Shown piece after piece: positions 49,205-58,337 of a stretch of 64,000 bases of DNA. The DNA is taken from the NCBI RefSeq assembly GCF_000341145.1, contig NZ_ANBE01000011.1, forward strand, positions 102,402 to 166,401, in the 5' to 3' direction. How positions within the stretch are numbered: position 1 is the stretch's first letter; each line of letters starts with the position of its first letter. The stretch is from Nocardiopsis xinjiangensis YIM 90004 (GTDB lineage Bacteria > Actinomycetota > Actinomycetes > Streptosporangiales > Streptosporangiaceae). The translations under genes and the position numbers were made by a program. Under the pieces are notes generated by a model. That model was not told where the DNA came from and did no database searches. It was given only the letters and a program-made list of their open reading frames with translations.

Positions 49205-49247
49205 GTGCGGCGCTTCCCCTCCTGCAGGCGGAGGGGAAGCGCCGCAC
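49205..49247. terminator. Perfect bidirectional terminator between rloC and pglW
   Basis: An 18-bp perfect inverted repeat (49205-49222 with 49230-49247) around a 7-base loop. It begins 16 bases after the rloC stop and ends 2 bases from the pglW stop, so it serves both convergent genes. Confidence 0.85.
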
Positions 49248-49249
49248 AC

Positions 49250-52200
49250 TCACCCCACCAGCGTGGCCTCCGGGGCGGTGAAGCCCCTGGGCAGCAGTAC
49301 CTGCTCGGCGTCGGCGATGATGCCCGCGGGGCGGCCGTCCAAGGTCGCGGCGGTCTGCGGACCGCGCATGGGGCACAGCAACCACAGTCCGTACGGGGCG
49401 CGATCGGCCTCCCTCGCCTCCTGGATCAGGCGGCCCAGCAGGGCGCGGCCCGGCTCGTAGCGGGCCAGTGGGGTCGCCCCGTAGAGCACCACCACACCGC
49501 TGCCGGTAGGTGTGTCCGTGCCGGCGGCGCGCACCCGCTCGCCCAGACGCTGGAACACCTCCGCGAGAAAGGTCTCGAATTGGCGGGGCCTGGGCTGGCT
49601 GTTATCGGCCTGGGCCAGGATCTCCCAGGTCAGACCTTGTGCTTTGGACACGATGACCTCGTCGACGACTCGGACGAACTCCGTGGACACGTCGAAGGGC
49701 ACTGTGCCCGGCATCCGTGTGAGCATCTGAGCGGAGCGTTCGGTGTCGGGTAGCCACGTCTTGAGTGCCCGGTACCCGCCCCGCCGTACCGCCTGTTCCA
49801 GGCGCTGCCAGGTCTGGGAGGAAGCGGCGTCCGCTTGCCCGGGCCCGTTCTGGTGTCCGGTGTGGGTGGAGGGCTGGTAGGTGGTGAGTTCCGGCTCCAG
49901 GTACCAGCACACGGTCTCGCCCACCCGTTCCTCGCGGAGTTTGGGGTGGCGTTCCTTCAGTAGGTCGTACAGCTGCTTGCGGCTCGGCTGCGGCAGAGCG
50001 GGGAAGCGCGACCGGACCCGGTCGCGGATCTGCTCCGGGGTGATCCCGGGCCTGCCCAGGTAACCGATGGCCTGGGTGATGCGCAGGGCCCGCTCCAGGT
50101 CCAGGTCGATGGGGTAGAGCTCCAGGCGCGGGGTTGCTTCGGCCCTCTGGGACGCGGCCGCGGCGATCTGGACCAGAGCGGTGTCGGAGAAGGGCTCCAT
50201 GCCTTCGGGGGTCTCCACGGCACGCAGGGCCTTACGGACCGCGCTCGGACCGGGCAGGGCGTCGGAGCCGTCGAGCTCGACCAGGGCGTCGGCGCGCGCG
50301 CCGAGCAGTTCGGCGTAGTCGAAGAGGTCGCCTTCGACCGGAACGAGGGGGTCGTTGTCGATGACCTGGGAAACGATCACCCTTCGGGGGTAGCGGCGCA
50401 CCGCGAAGAGCTGTTCGGCCCGCCGCCCCTCGTACTCGACGACCGCGCGCACCGCGGCCAGGGCGTAGACCGAGCGTTCCTCGGTCTCCCGGGTGGAGCC
50501 GCGGGTAGCGAGGAGTTCGGAGGCGATCTGGCGGACCTCGCGCACCCGGCTGTTGCGCGCGAGGATGTCGACCACGTCAGCGCGCACCGATCCGAGCAGG
50601 GAGGCGTTCTTGCTCCAGTAGGTGTACGCCTCCCTCAGTGCCTCCTCCACCCGTTCCAGAGGCAGATCCAGGCGTCGGGCCACCTTGCGGTGGGTGGGCC
50701 ACCAGTCCAGAAGCCCCTTGCGGTCCTCGGGCAGACCGAGCAGCTCGCGCACGACCCGGACCCACCAGCGGTTGGCCTCGGTCGTGCTGGGCAGGAACTG
50801 GCGAACCACCTGGTCGACGAGGGCGTTGCGTTTGGTCTCCTCATCGGCGCCGCTGGGCAGTTTGGCCTTGGCGGGGGCCGCGTACTCGGCCACGTCCAGA
50901 TGTTTGCGCCAGTAGGAGGTGGCGCTGTGCAGCTCGTTGCGGATACTGCGGGTGCTGCCCCGCATGTGCGTGATGTCCCGGACCGGTGTGCGCAACAGCT
51001 GGCCCACCGTCTCGCAGCGCAGGATCCGTTGGGCGGTGTCCACCGCCAGCGGGGTGAGCCCGGACAAGTGCAGGGGGGTCTCCACCGTGGCGCTCTCCTG
51101 GTTGCGCCGACGGGTTTCCTCGCTCTCCGCAGGGCTCTCCGCCACGGGTTTGCTGTGGAAGGATGCTTCCCACGAGCTGCGCATGTCCGCGAGGGTGGCG
51201 AAACGCTCTTCGGTACGCCGGTGCAAGGCCCGGTGGAAGAAATCCACCATGGTCTCACGGCTCTGTTTGGGGAAGGCCTCCTCGGCCAGGCGGGGCACGA
51301 CCACGTCCTCGGCGAGGAAGTCCGTGCCGACGCCGTCCTCGTCCCAGACCGGGAGCTCACCCGTGATCATCTCGTGCAGGGTGACGGCCAGCGCGTAGCG
51401 TTCGGCGAGCTCGTCGTAGGGCCGCTCGCCTCCGAGGAAGGGATCCAAGTAACCGCTGGTGCCCGCCGAGGTGTGGCTGAGCGGGGCCTTGGACAGGGAG
51501 AAGTCGAAGAGCACCAGGCTCCGAGCTTGTTTGGGGACCTCCCGCACACCCAGGTTGGCGGGTTTGAGGTCCCGGTGCAGGATCTGCTTCTCCTGCAGGT
51601 GTTCCAAGGCCTCGAACAGGTGCCGGCCGAAGGTGTTGAGTTCGCCGCTGGTGAGTGCGCCCTCTTCCCCCAGGAAGTCGGCGAGGGTCTTCTGCCCGGC
51701 CCGCTCCAGGACCAGGACCGTGCGGCCGCCGACCTCCTCGATGCCGGCTGCGCCGTCCTTGTCCGTAGCGGCCATGGACACGATGCGCGGATGTGCGCCC
51801 ACCCTGCGCAGGGTCTCGGACTCGGTGTGCAGCGCCGCGCCCGCGGAATCGGTGTCCAAGGCGACCTTGTAGACGATCTCGCGGCCGGTGCGGGCACTGC
51901 GCATCAACAGCGCCCGGGAAGTGGCGCCCTTACCGAGAACCTTGCCGACCTCCCACCCGGGAGTGATCTCGTCGCCGGTGCGGGCCCGGAGCGGATCGGT
52001 GGTGACCTCGGGCAGCGTCAGCCGTTCCTCGACCTCGTCGAGCATGCGCAGGAACGCCCGCACGGTCGCCAAGCGTTCATGGGGGGAACGCTGGGTGGAC
52101 TCGCGTACCAGCGTGTCCAGCTGAGGCACGATGTCGTCGCTGACCGCAGCCGGGGTGAGACAGTCGTGCTCCTGGATGAGCCGGCCCAACTCGGGGCGGT

Positions 52201-53536
52201 CGCGGGCCGGCGGGCGTCCGGTGAAGACCAGATAGGTCAGGGCACCCAGACCGAACAGGTCCTGGGGCGCGGCCCGGCCGGTGTAGTCGGGAAACTCCGG
52301 GGCCAAGTAGGCGCCCGCGGCCGCCTCCACGTGGGCGTCCAGAGCACGCCCGCCCAACGCCGCCTCCAGGTGAGCGGTGGCTCCGCTGCTGGAGGCGGCC
52401 TGGGACGTACGGTTGCCGCGCAGACGCAGGCTCTCCCTGGAGGCCACCTGCCAGTCGGCGATGTACAGGCGCGGGTAGAACCCGTCCATCTCCACCCACA
52501 CACTGCTGGCAGCCAGGGCACGGTGGTAGAGCCGATTGCGGTGGGCGTGATTGACCGCCTCGGCCAGTTGGCGGACCATCACCATCCGGGTGTCGACGTC
52601 CAGGCCCTCGCCGTGTTCGGCCATGAAGTGGTCCAGGCGCTGCCAGGACTCGTGGTGGCGGAAGGCGATGGCCGGCCCGAGGTCGGCGCCGCCTTCGTCG
52701 ATGAGCCCGAAGTACTCGGCCTTGACGATGCCCTCGTGGGAGATGCCCTCCAGGGAGAGGTACTCGCGTTTGGCGGCGCGCTCCACCGAGCGGCGCTCGT
52801 CCTCCGGGGGGTTCTCGCCGTAGTGGTACAGGCGCACCCGGCTGGTTCCGCCCAACCGCTGGTGTTTGGCCTCGTAGTCGGTCCAGGTGGGGCCGCTGTC
52901 CATGGAACGCTTGCTCAGGGTGTACTCACCCAGTTGCAGCGCCCGGTCCATGGGCCTGATCCCGATGGTCTCCATGAGACGGGCCGCGTGTGTGAGGAAC
53001 CCAGGGTCGACCCGGCTGTGCGGGGCTCCGAGCAGCTTGTCCCACACCCCCGGCAAGCGGGTCTGCTGTTCCAAACCGTCCCGGCCGTAGACGTTGGCGC
53101 TCTGGACCTCGTCGAACCTGCACCGCAAGTCGGGGTCGGACAGGAAGACAGCGGCTTCGATGAAGGGCACCCGCACGTTGCGCAAACCGAGGTGCCCGAC
53201 GGCCCACCGCAAGCGGTTCTTGAGTTCCTTGGCTTTGAGGTCGGTCAGGTGCAGCGGGTTGCTGGTGGTTCTGCGTTTCCCATACCGATCGGTGAAGGTC
53301 CACTCGCTGCCCTTGTTGGCGGCCGTCCCGGGGTGGCTCTTGATCTCCACCAGATAGACGCCGGTAGGGGTGACCATGAGCAGGTCGCACTCGCGGATGC
53401 GCCCGCTGCGCGCGGTGAAGGTGAAGCCCGCCCAGGCACGATAGTTGCCGCGATCGGGGAACTGTTCGCGGATGTGTTCCAGGGCGGCCTGTTCCCAGGG
53501 GAATTCCGAGGGCTTTCCCCACCACCTGTTCGACAT
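49250..53536 (-). CDS. pglW: BREX-2 serine/threonine kinase PglW
   Basis: A 1,428-residue kinase. The ATG at 53536 follows GGGAG at seven bases. Residues about 1-150 form a NERD domain (GVYLVEIKSHPG, about 60-71). A degenerate kinase-like segment follows (about 250-490, LYHRALAASSVWV). The active kinase is at about 525-790: LGKGATSRALL, VYKVAL, HRDLKPANLG (about 652) and FDFSLSK in place of DFG. The C-terminal part is helical. PglW phosphorylates itself and is needed for Pgl phage resistance in S. coelicolor. It lies 12.6 kb from pglX on the same strand, with other defence genes between them. It must have its own promoter. Confidence 0.93.
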   Translation of the reverse strand: MSNRWWGKPSEFPWEQAALEHIREQFPDRGNYRAWAGFTFTARSGRIRECDLLMVTPTGVYLVEIKSHPGTAANKGSEWTFTDRYGKRRTTSNPLHLTDLKAKELKNRLRWAVGHLGLRNVRVPFIEAAVFLSDPDLRCRFDEVQSANVYGRDGLEQQTRLPGVWDKLLGAPHSRVDPGFLTHAARLMETIGIRPMDRALQLGEYTLSKRSMDSGPTWTDYEAKHQRLGGTSRVRLYHYGENPPEDERRSVERAAKREYLSLEGISHEGIVKAEYFGLIDEGGADLGPAIAFRHHESWQRLDHFMAEHGEGLDVDTRMVMVRQLAEAVNHAHRNRLYHRALAASSVWVEMDGFYPRLYIADWQVASRESLRLRGNRTSQAASSSGATAHLEAALGGRALDAHVEAAAGAYLAPEFPDYTGRAAPQDLFGLGALTYLVFTGRPPARDRPELGRLIQEHDCLTPAAVSDDIVPQLDTLVRESTQRSPHERLATVRAFLRMLDEVEERLTLPEVTTDPLRARTGDEITPGWEVGKVLGKGATSRALLMRSARTGREIVYKVALDTDSAGAALHTESETLRRVGAHPRIVSMAATDKDGAAGIEEVGGRTVLVLERAGQKTLADFLGEEGALTSGELNTFGRHLFEALEHLQEKQILHRDLKPANLGVREVPKQARSLVLFDFSLSKAPLSHTSAGTSGYLDPFLGGERPYDELAERYALAVTLHEMITGELPVWDEDGVGTDFLAEDVVVPRLAEEAFPKQSRETMVDFFHRALHRRTEERFATLADMRSSWEASFHSKPVAESPAESEETRRRNQESATVETPLHLSGLTPLAVDTAQRILRCETVGQLLRTPVRDITHMRGSTRSIRNELHSATSYWRKHLDVAEYAAPAKAKLPSGADEETKRNALVDQVVRQFLPSTTEANRWWVRVVRELLGLPEDRKGLLDWWPTHRKVARRLDLPLERVEEALREAYTYWSKNASLLGSVRADVVDILARNSRVREVRQIASELLATRGSTRETEERSVYALAAVRAVVEYEGRRAEQLFAVRRYPRRVIVSQVIDNDPLVPVEGDLFDYAELLGARADALVELDGSDALPGPSAVRKALRAVETPEGMEPFSDTALVQIAAAASQRAEATPRLELYPIDLDLERALRITQAIGYLGRPGITPEQIRDRVRSRFPALPQPSRKQLYDLLKERHPKLREERVGETVCWYLEPELTTYQPSTHTGHQNGPGQADAASSQTWQRLEQAVRRGGYRALKTWLPDTERSAQMLTRMPGTVPFDVSTEFVRVVDEVIVSKAQGLTWEILAQADNSQPRPRQFETFLAEVFQRLGERVRAAGTDTPTGSGVVVLYGATPLARYEPGRALLGRLIQEAREADRAPYGLWLLCPMRGPQTAATLDGRPAGIIADAEQVLLPRGFTAPEATLVG

Positions 53537-54258
53537 CCGAGGGCTCCCTGTCCGGTTCTGTAACGCGCGAGTGCCCGCCCAGCATAGGGGGAAGCGACGA
53601 CGGACGACCGCGCTGTGGGGCCAGGAGGGGTCTCGATTCGGCCCCGGACGGGGGTCGTTCTCGCCTGCTCTGGATGACTGGCCGTCCCGTTCCCCAAGCC
53701 GCCTCGGTGAAAGTACGCCCGGACTGTGGTCTGGGGAGACGCTCCCCAATGGGGCCGCCCCGATGACCACGGACGCGGGAAGCAGTATGACGTGTCCCGA
53801 TGCTCTCCCCCACCATCGACATCAGGATGCATCCCGGCTTCCCGAGGCCCGCCCACGTGAACCGGACGATGCACACGTCCGAGTGCAGCTTTTGCAGGGA
53901 GTTCTGTCGTTCCCGGTCCTTGGCCAGCGCACACGGGGTGCTGTGCAGCTCGGGCCCGTCCGCCTCCCCGGTGAGACGGCCGGTCAGAAGGCCCGGGGGC
54001 CTGCTCCCGCGAGAGCGCCGAGGGTGATCTGCGTCATGGATATGCGCGCTGAGGCTCAGCTGTGACCGACCCGCCACGCATCGTTCCTGGTCAAGGCAAG
54101 ACCCGGCATAGGACGCGGAAATCGGCCGGATGGGTGGTGTTTCCCCCGGATGGGCGGTGTTGCGGGCGTATCGGTATAACTCACGGGTAGCACCTTTTTT
54201 GTTCTCCCCCCGCGCGCCCCCACACGCGTGGCACGACCCCTCTGCGGAGCCCTCAACC
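53537..54258. other. Gene-free divergent region between pglW and the toxin gene
   Basis: No protein-like frame on either strand. It must hold the promoters of pglW (left) and of the toxin operon (right). A near-exact doubled stretch, GGATGGGTGGTGTT and GGATGGGCGGTGTT, lies about 22 bases apart (near 54128 and 54149). TATAAC at 54175-54180 is a possible -10 box for the toxin gene, 79 bases before its start. Confidence 0.45.
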
Positions 54259-57200
54259 GTGAGTGACCATCCCGGCGGCCCCACCCGACTGCCCGAACCC
54301 AAGCCCTTCGGTGAGCAACCAGAATCACTGACCAACAGCGATGAGGTGATCAGCCCGGTCGGGATCGCCGAGGTCGCCCCCAAAGGCGACCCGGAGAGCA
54401 TCGAGGCCCTGGCCGGGGACCTGCGCACCCACGGGGCCACGGTCAGCGAGGCCGGCTATGACATCAAGTCTTCCTGGGGCGGGCTCACCAACGCCTACAA
54501 GGCCCCCGACCACGAGGACGCCCTGTACGCGGCCATGGACACCGTGGCCGCAGATGGCGATGACGTCGAAACGGGCACTGAGCGGGCCGCCTCGGCTTTG
54601 GAGACCTTCGCCGGTGAGATGGCCAGCATCCAGCGCCGCTTCTCCACCCTGTACGACGACGCCGTCGATTTCCGCGACCGTATCGACGACGACGAGGACT
54701 GGCGCGACGGCGGGCTCTTGGGCGGCGAGAGCGAGGAAGTGGAGGAGAACAAAACGCTCATCCGGCGCGGTATCGCGTTGCTGACCGAGTACGCCGAGGC
54801 CGAGGTGGCCTGCGCCAACGCCATCACCAACGGCGTGCCGAACAGTACCGAGTTCTCCTCCAGGCCCCAGGGCGCCGATGAGGGCGCCCTGGAGGAGGAC
54901 GTCTTCTACCACGGCTACGACGGTACGGCCGAGGAACTGATGGCCGAGTGGGGTGTGGTCGGGGCCGATACCGACCACAACTGGGCGGTGGATTCCCTGG
55001 CGGCCGGGTGGGACCACACGGTCGGTTTCGTGGAGGACGTGGGCGGGGCCGTTGGCCTGCACAGCTCCGAGGGCTGGTTCAGCACTTCCTGGTCGGATGC
55101 CTTCACTGAGTACCACGGCGACAACCTCAAGGAGCTGGCCGGCCTGGTGGGTCTCTACGACCGCGACAGCGACAGTTTCGGGTGGGCCGGCTGGGACTCG
55201 GTGGGTGAGAGTTGGAAGGAGCTGGCGCACTCGGTGGTGCCCTGGACCGAGTGGGAGGACCGGCCGGGCTATGTGATCACCACCGCCGTGCTCAACACCG
55301 TGGGTGTGGTGGGTGGTGCGGCGCTGACCGCGACGGGCGTGGGCGCGGTGGTGGGTGTGCCGCTGATGGCTTGGCGCGGGGCTTCCATGCTCAACGGTAT
55401 GGGCTCCGGTCCCGCTGCCGGCGGGATGGACGGCGGCGGTGGCGCCGATGTGGATGCGGGCTCCGGTTCACCTGCGGGCGGTATCCCCGCCGGGGGCGGC
55501 GGCGGGTCGGTGCCGACGACGGTGGATCCTGCGGGGTTCCAGGCGCCGGAGGCCTTCTCCCCGGGTGATCTGCCGGACTCGTTCAGCTTCCCGGGCGAGG
55601 GCGGCCCCGGCGGGGGCGAACATGGTGGTTCAGGCACGGGTGCGGGTGGCAGCGAGGGCGGTGTGCCCCGCGCTCCGATCTCCCCGGCGAGTGAGGCTCC
55701 GGAGGGCCAGCGTTCCGGACGCGGCGGATCCTCGGCTGGGTCGGGGCGCACGGACCAGCAGACGCCGGAACGGCGGCCCGTGCCGTCCCCGGTCGCCGAC
55801 GTGGAGCCCCCGGCCGAGAACACGGGCGGGGCGGACCGTTCCGGTCAGGACACCGGTCCCGGCCCGGTAGAGGAAACGTCGGGGCGTGAGACGCAGGGTT
55901 CGGACGGGCGCGACACCGGCTCGGAACAGCCCGCCTCGGGCAACCGGTGGGGCGTCAACGAGGACACGAACACCGGCTCCGAGAACACGCGCTCCGACGA
56001 GAGCTCTGAGAGTTCCGAGACCGCTCGGGACGTCGACACAGCGGACGCCTACGGCGACCGCTGGGGCCACACCGAACAGGCCGGGCGCGAAGACACCAGT
56101 TCCGAGTCCTCGACGCAGTCGCCGGCACAGTCGCCTTCGCAGACGCCCGAGCCCACCCGCGCCGACGTGGCCGAGGCCGACCGTCCCGACGGCGACAACA
56201 ACCGTTCCGACCGGATGGATGAGGACCAGCAGGGCCGCAACGACCGTAACGACCGGAGCCAGGAGGACTCCGACGCGCTGCTGCGTGAGAGCGCGGACGG
56301 CCAACGCGTCCGCTCCGATGGTGGCCCCTCCACCCACCCGGACGCCTCCGAGGTCATCCGCGCCGGTGACCCGAGGCTGCCTGAGCAGGTGCGCGAGGAC
56401 CATCCGGCCGCCCACTTGAAGGAGGGCCAGGACCTCCTTCAGGAGCTCGAAGCGGCCTTCCAGCGCGACTCCGCACGGGACGTGGGCAGCCAGAGCGATG
56501 GGTTCAAGCAGTTCCTGGACCGGGAGAACGCGCCCTACGAGCAGTTCGTCGAGGACAACCGGGACACGCTCGAGTCGATGCGCTCCAGGGCCGAGCAGGA
56601 TCCGGGGTGGAAGGCCCAATCCCTGGCCGAGACCCCGGCCCCGCGCAGCGGATGGGAACACGCCCAGCGCCAGGACGGCGACCACGGGGACTACGGCGAG
56701 GGCAGTGGCGCGAACAGTGGGCGCAGCTCCGACCCGCGCTTCGACGGGCCCGACCGGAGCCCGGAGCCGGCCACTGTAGGGGCGATGCTGAAAGCGGCTG
56801 CGACGGCCGCGTTCAGATTGGACAGCAGCGGGCGCGGCGTCGAGGGAGCGCGCGCCGAACGCGGGCCCTCGGGTGAGGGTTCGCGCCGCGACCAGCGCGA
56901 CGGCGGCCGGGACCGGCCGCAGAGCCACGATCGCTGGTCCACCGACCGAGGGAGCGGGCGTTCCCCGGACTTGCACGATCGCGGCCCCCAGACCCGTAAC
57001 GAGGACGGCCCCGCAGGCCGCAACCCGGACACGCCGGACTCCGGCCGCAGCGGTGACGGCGATAGGAGCGACACGTCGGGGCACCGCGACGGCCCCACCG
57101 ACCGCACCTCCGGGGAAGGCTCGCGAGGCGGTGGCGGCAAACCACCCGTCACACCCACGGGCGGCCCCGAGGGACCCGACTCCGGCAACGGCAAGAGCGA

Positions 57201-58329
57201 CTCCAGCGACAGCAGCAGCGACCAGGGCTCCACTGATGGAGCAGGACCCGAACGGGACACAAGCCGTAGGGGCACTCCTGAAGAACGAAGAGCCGTGGCT
57301 GAAAAGTACATCCGCGGGAAGACCTGGAAGAGCGGAGAGGAATTCATTAAAGATTTCCTTGACTTGCTTAATAAGCACAAGGGGCTTCTTGATAATTACT
57401 ACAGCCTTCGCGGGGACGGAAGTCGGCACCGATGGAGCATCTACGACACTATTGGGAAATGGGTAATCCCTCAAATTGAATGGGATAATAAGGCTGGAAG
57501 ATTGGCGTCCAAGACAGACCTCCCTCCAGCCCCAAAGCCCCATTATCTCCTGGGAGGCAAGAAGGTAAAACTTGAGCGCAATGAAGATCTGGTCGAGCAA
57601 CACAAGCTGGATGATTTTGCGCGAGAGAGAAAGTTCTGGATCGAGGAGGTTTCGAGACTTGGCAAGAATTTGAAACTGGCTAAGGATTCCCCTGACGGAA
57701 AGCATGAGGGGAAAAGTGTCGCTGACCTAGATGCGGAAATTTCTGTTGCCCAATGGGAGATGAGCCGGGCAGGTGAACGGAACGGAGAGAAGGCGGCAGA
57801 AGCCTACATCGGCCAATTTTTCGACGGAAAAACCAATTATGGTGGCTTGCACCAAAATGGAGTCAGTGGGCTGGTTCCTGAAATCGAAAGTGGCAATGCC
57901 ATGGACTTGGTTGACACCGCTCCCAAGAATGGGAATGACCAGTTTGATCAGATTTATTTCACGAGCGATGGTGGAATCCTAATCATTGAGGCCAAGGCTG
58001 ACACTGGCACCCCTCTGGGGGAAAGGAGGGTTGCCTCAGAAGGGGGGAAGGTAAAGGCCTCTCAGGGATCGCGCGAGTACTTGATGGATATCCTTGAAAG
58101 CATGGAGGCCCGAGGGGAAGATGACCTGAGAGGAACCGATTATTACGAAGGAAATTCAGAAAATGAGGTAGAGCGATGGAATGAAGAAGATCTTGCGCAA
58201 AAAATAAGAACTGCCCTCAAAGAGGGCAAACTCTACTACGCAGAAGTGAAGGGAGCGAATGAATCTGGAAAAAATTCAGGCGCTAAAATTGGCCTTTTCG
58301 ATGTTTCGAAAAATAGTTATAACCCCTAA
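54259..58329 (+). CDS. ESX-type polymorphic toxin with C-terminal nuclease domain
   Basis: A 1,356-residue protein. I chose the GTG at 54259, which follows GGAG. There is no Sec signal; an N-terminal helical region with SSWGGL (about 75) looks like a WXG100 secretion domain for type VII export. A hydrophobic stretch near residue 345 follows, then about 600 residues of low-complexity Gly/Ser/Asp/Arg-rich linker. The last about 340 residues are different: AT-richer DNA and folded-protein composition. They hold a restriction-endonuclease-like core with Asp1230 (FDQIYF), Glu1244 and Lys1246 (LIIEAK). This tip is probably a DNase or RNase injected into rivals. Three Imm49-like genes follow, the first after eight bases. 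Confidence 0.8.
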   Translation: MSDHPGGPTRLPEPKPFGEQPESLTNSDEVISPVGIAEVAPKGDPESIEALAGDLRTHGATVSEAGYDIKSSWGGLTNAYKAPDHEDALYAAMDTVAADGDDVETGTERAASALETFAGEMASIQRRFSTLYDDAVDFRDRIDDDEDWRDGGLLGGESEEVEENKTLIRRGIALLTEYAEAEVACANAITNGVPNSTEFSSRPQGADEGALEEDVFYHGYDGTAEELMAEWGVVGADTDHNWAVDSLAAGWDHTVGFVEDVGGAVGLHSSEGWFSTSWSDAFTEYHGDNLKELAGLVGLYDRDSDSFGWAGWDSVGESWKELAHSVVPWTEWEDRPGYVITTAVLNTVGVVGGAALTATGVGAVVGVPLMAWRGASMLNGMGSGPAAGGMDGGGGADVDAGSGSPAGGIPAGGGGGSVPTTVDPAGFQAPEAFSPGDLPDSFSFPGEGGPGGGEHGGSGTGAGGSEGGVPRAPISPASEAPEGQRSGRGGSSAGSGRTDQQTPERRPVPSPVADVEPPAENTGGADRSGQDTGPGPVEETSGRETQGSDGRDTGSEQPASGNRWGVNEDTNTGSENTRSDESSESSETARDVDTADAYGDRWGHTEQAGREDTSSESSTQSPAQSPSQTPEPTRADVAEADRPDGDNNRSDRMDEDQQGRNDRNDRSQEDSDALLRESADGQRVRSDGGPSTHPDASEVIRAGDPRLPEQVREDHPAAHLKEGQDLLQELEAAFQRDSARDVGSQSDGFKQFLDRENAPYEQFVEDNRDTLESMRSRAEQDPGWKAQSLAETPAPRSGWEHAQRQDGDHGDYGEGSGANSGRSSDPRFDGPDRSPEPATVGAMLKAAATAAFRLDSSGRGVEGARAERGPSGEGSRRDQRDGGRDRPQSHDRWSTDRGSGRSPDLHDRGPQTRNEDGPAGRNPDTPDSGRSGDGDRSDTSGHRDGPTDRTSGEGSRGGGGKPPVTPTGGPEGPDSGNGKSDSSDSSSDQGSTDGAGPERDTSRRGTPEERRAVAEKYIRGKTWKSGEEFIKDFLDLLNKHKGLLDNYYSLRGDGSRHRWSIYDTIGKWVIPQIEWDNKAGRLASKTDLPPAPKPHYLLGGKKVKLERNEDLVEQHKLDDFARERKFWIEEVSRLGKNLKLAKDSPDGKHEGKSVADLDAEISVAQWEMSRAGERNGEKAAEAYIGQFFDGKTNYGGLHQNGVSGLVPEIESGNAMDLVDTAPKNGNDQFDQIYFTSDGGILIIEAKADTGTPLGERRVASEGGKVKASQGSREYLMDILESMEARGEDDLRGTDYYEGNSENEVERWNEEDLAQKIRTALKEGKLYYAEVKGANESGKNSGAKIGLFDVSKNSYNP

Positions 58330-58337
58330 GGATTTCA

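Noticed and set aside
55630-57705. A 691-codon minus-strand frame opposite the toxin
   Set aside because: It mirrors the repetitive linker and has no start signal or domain.
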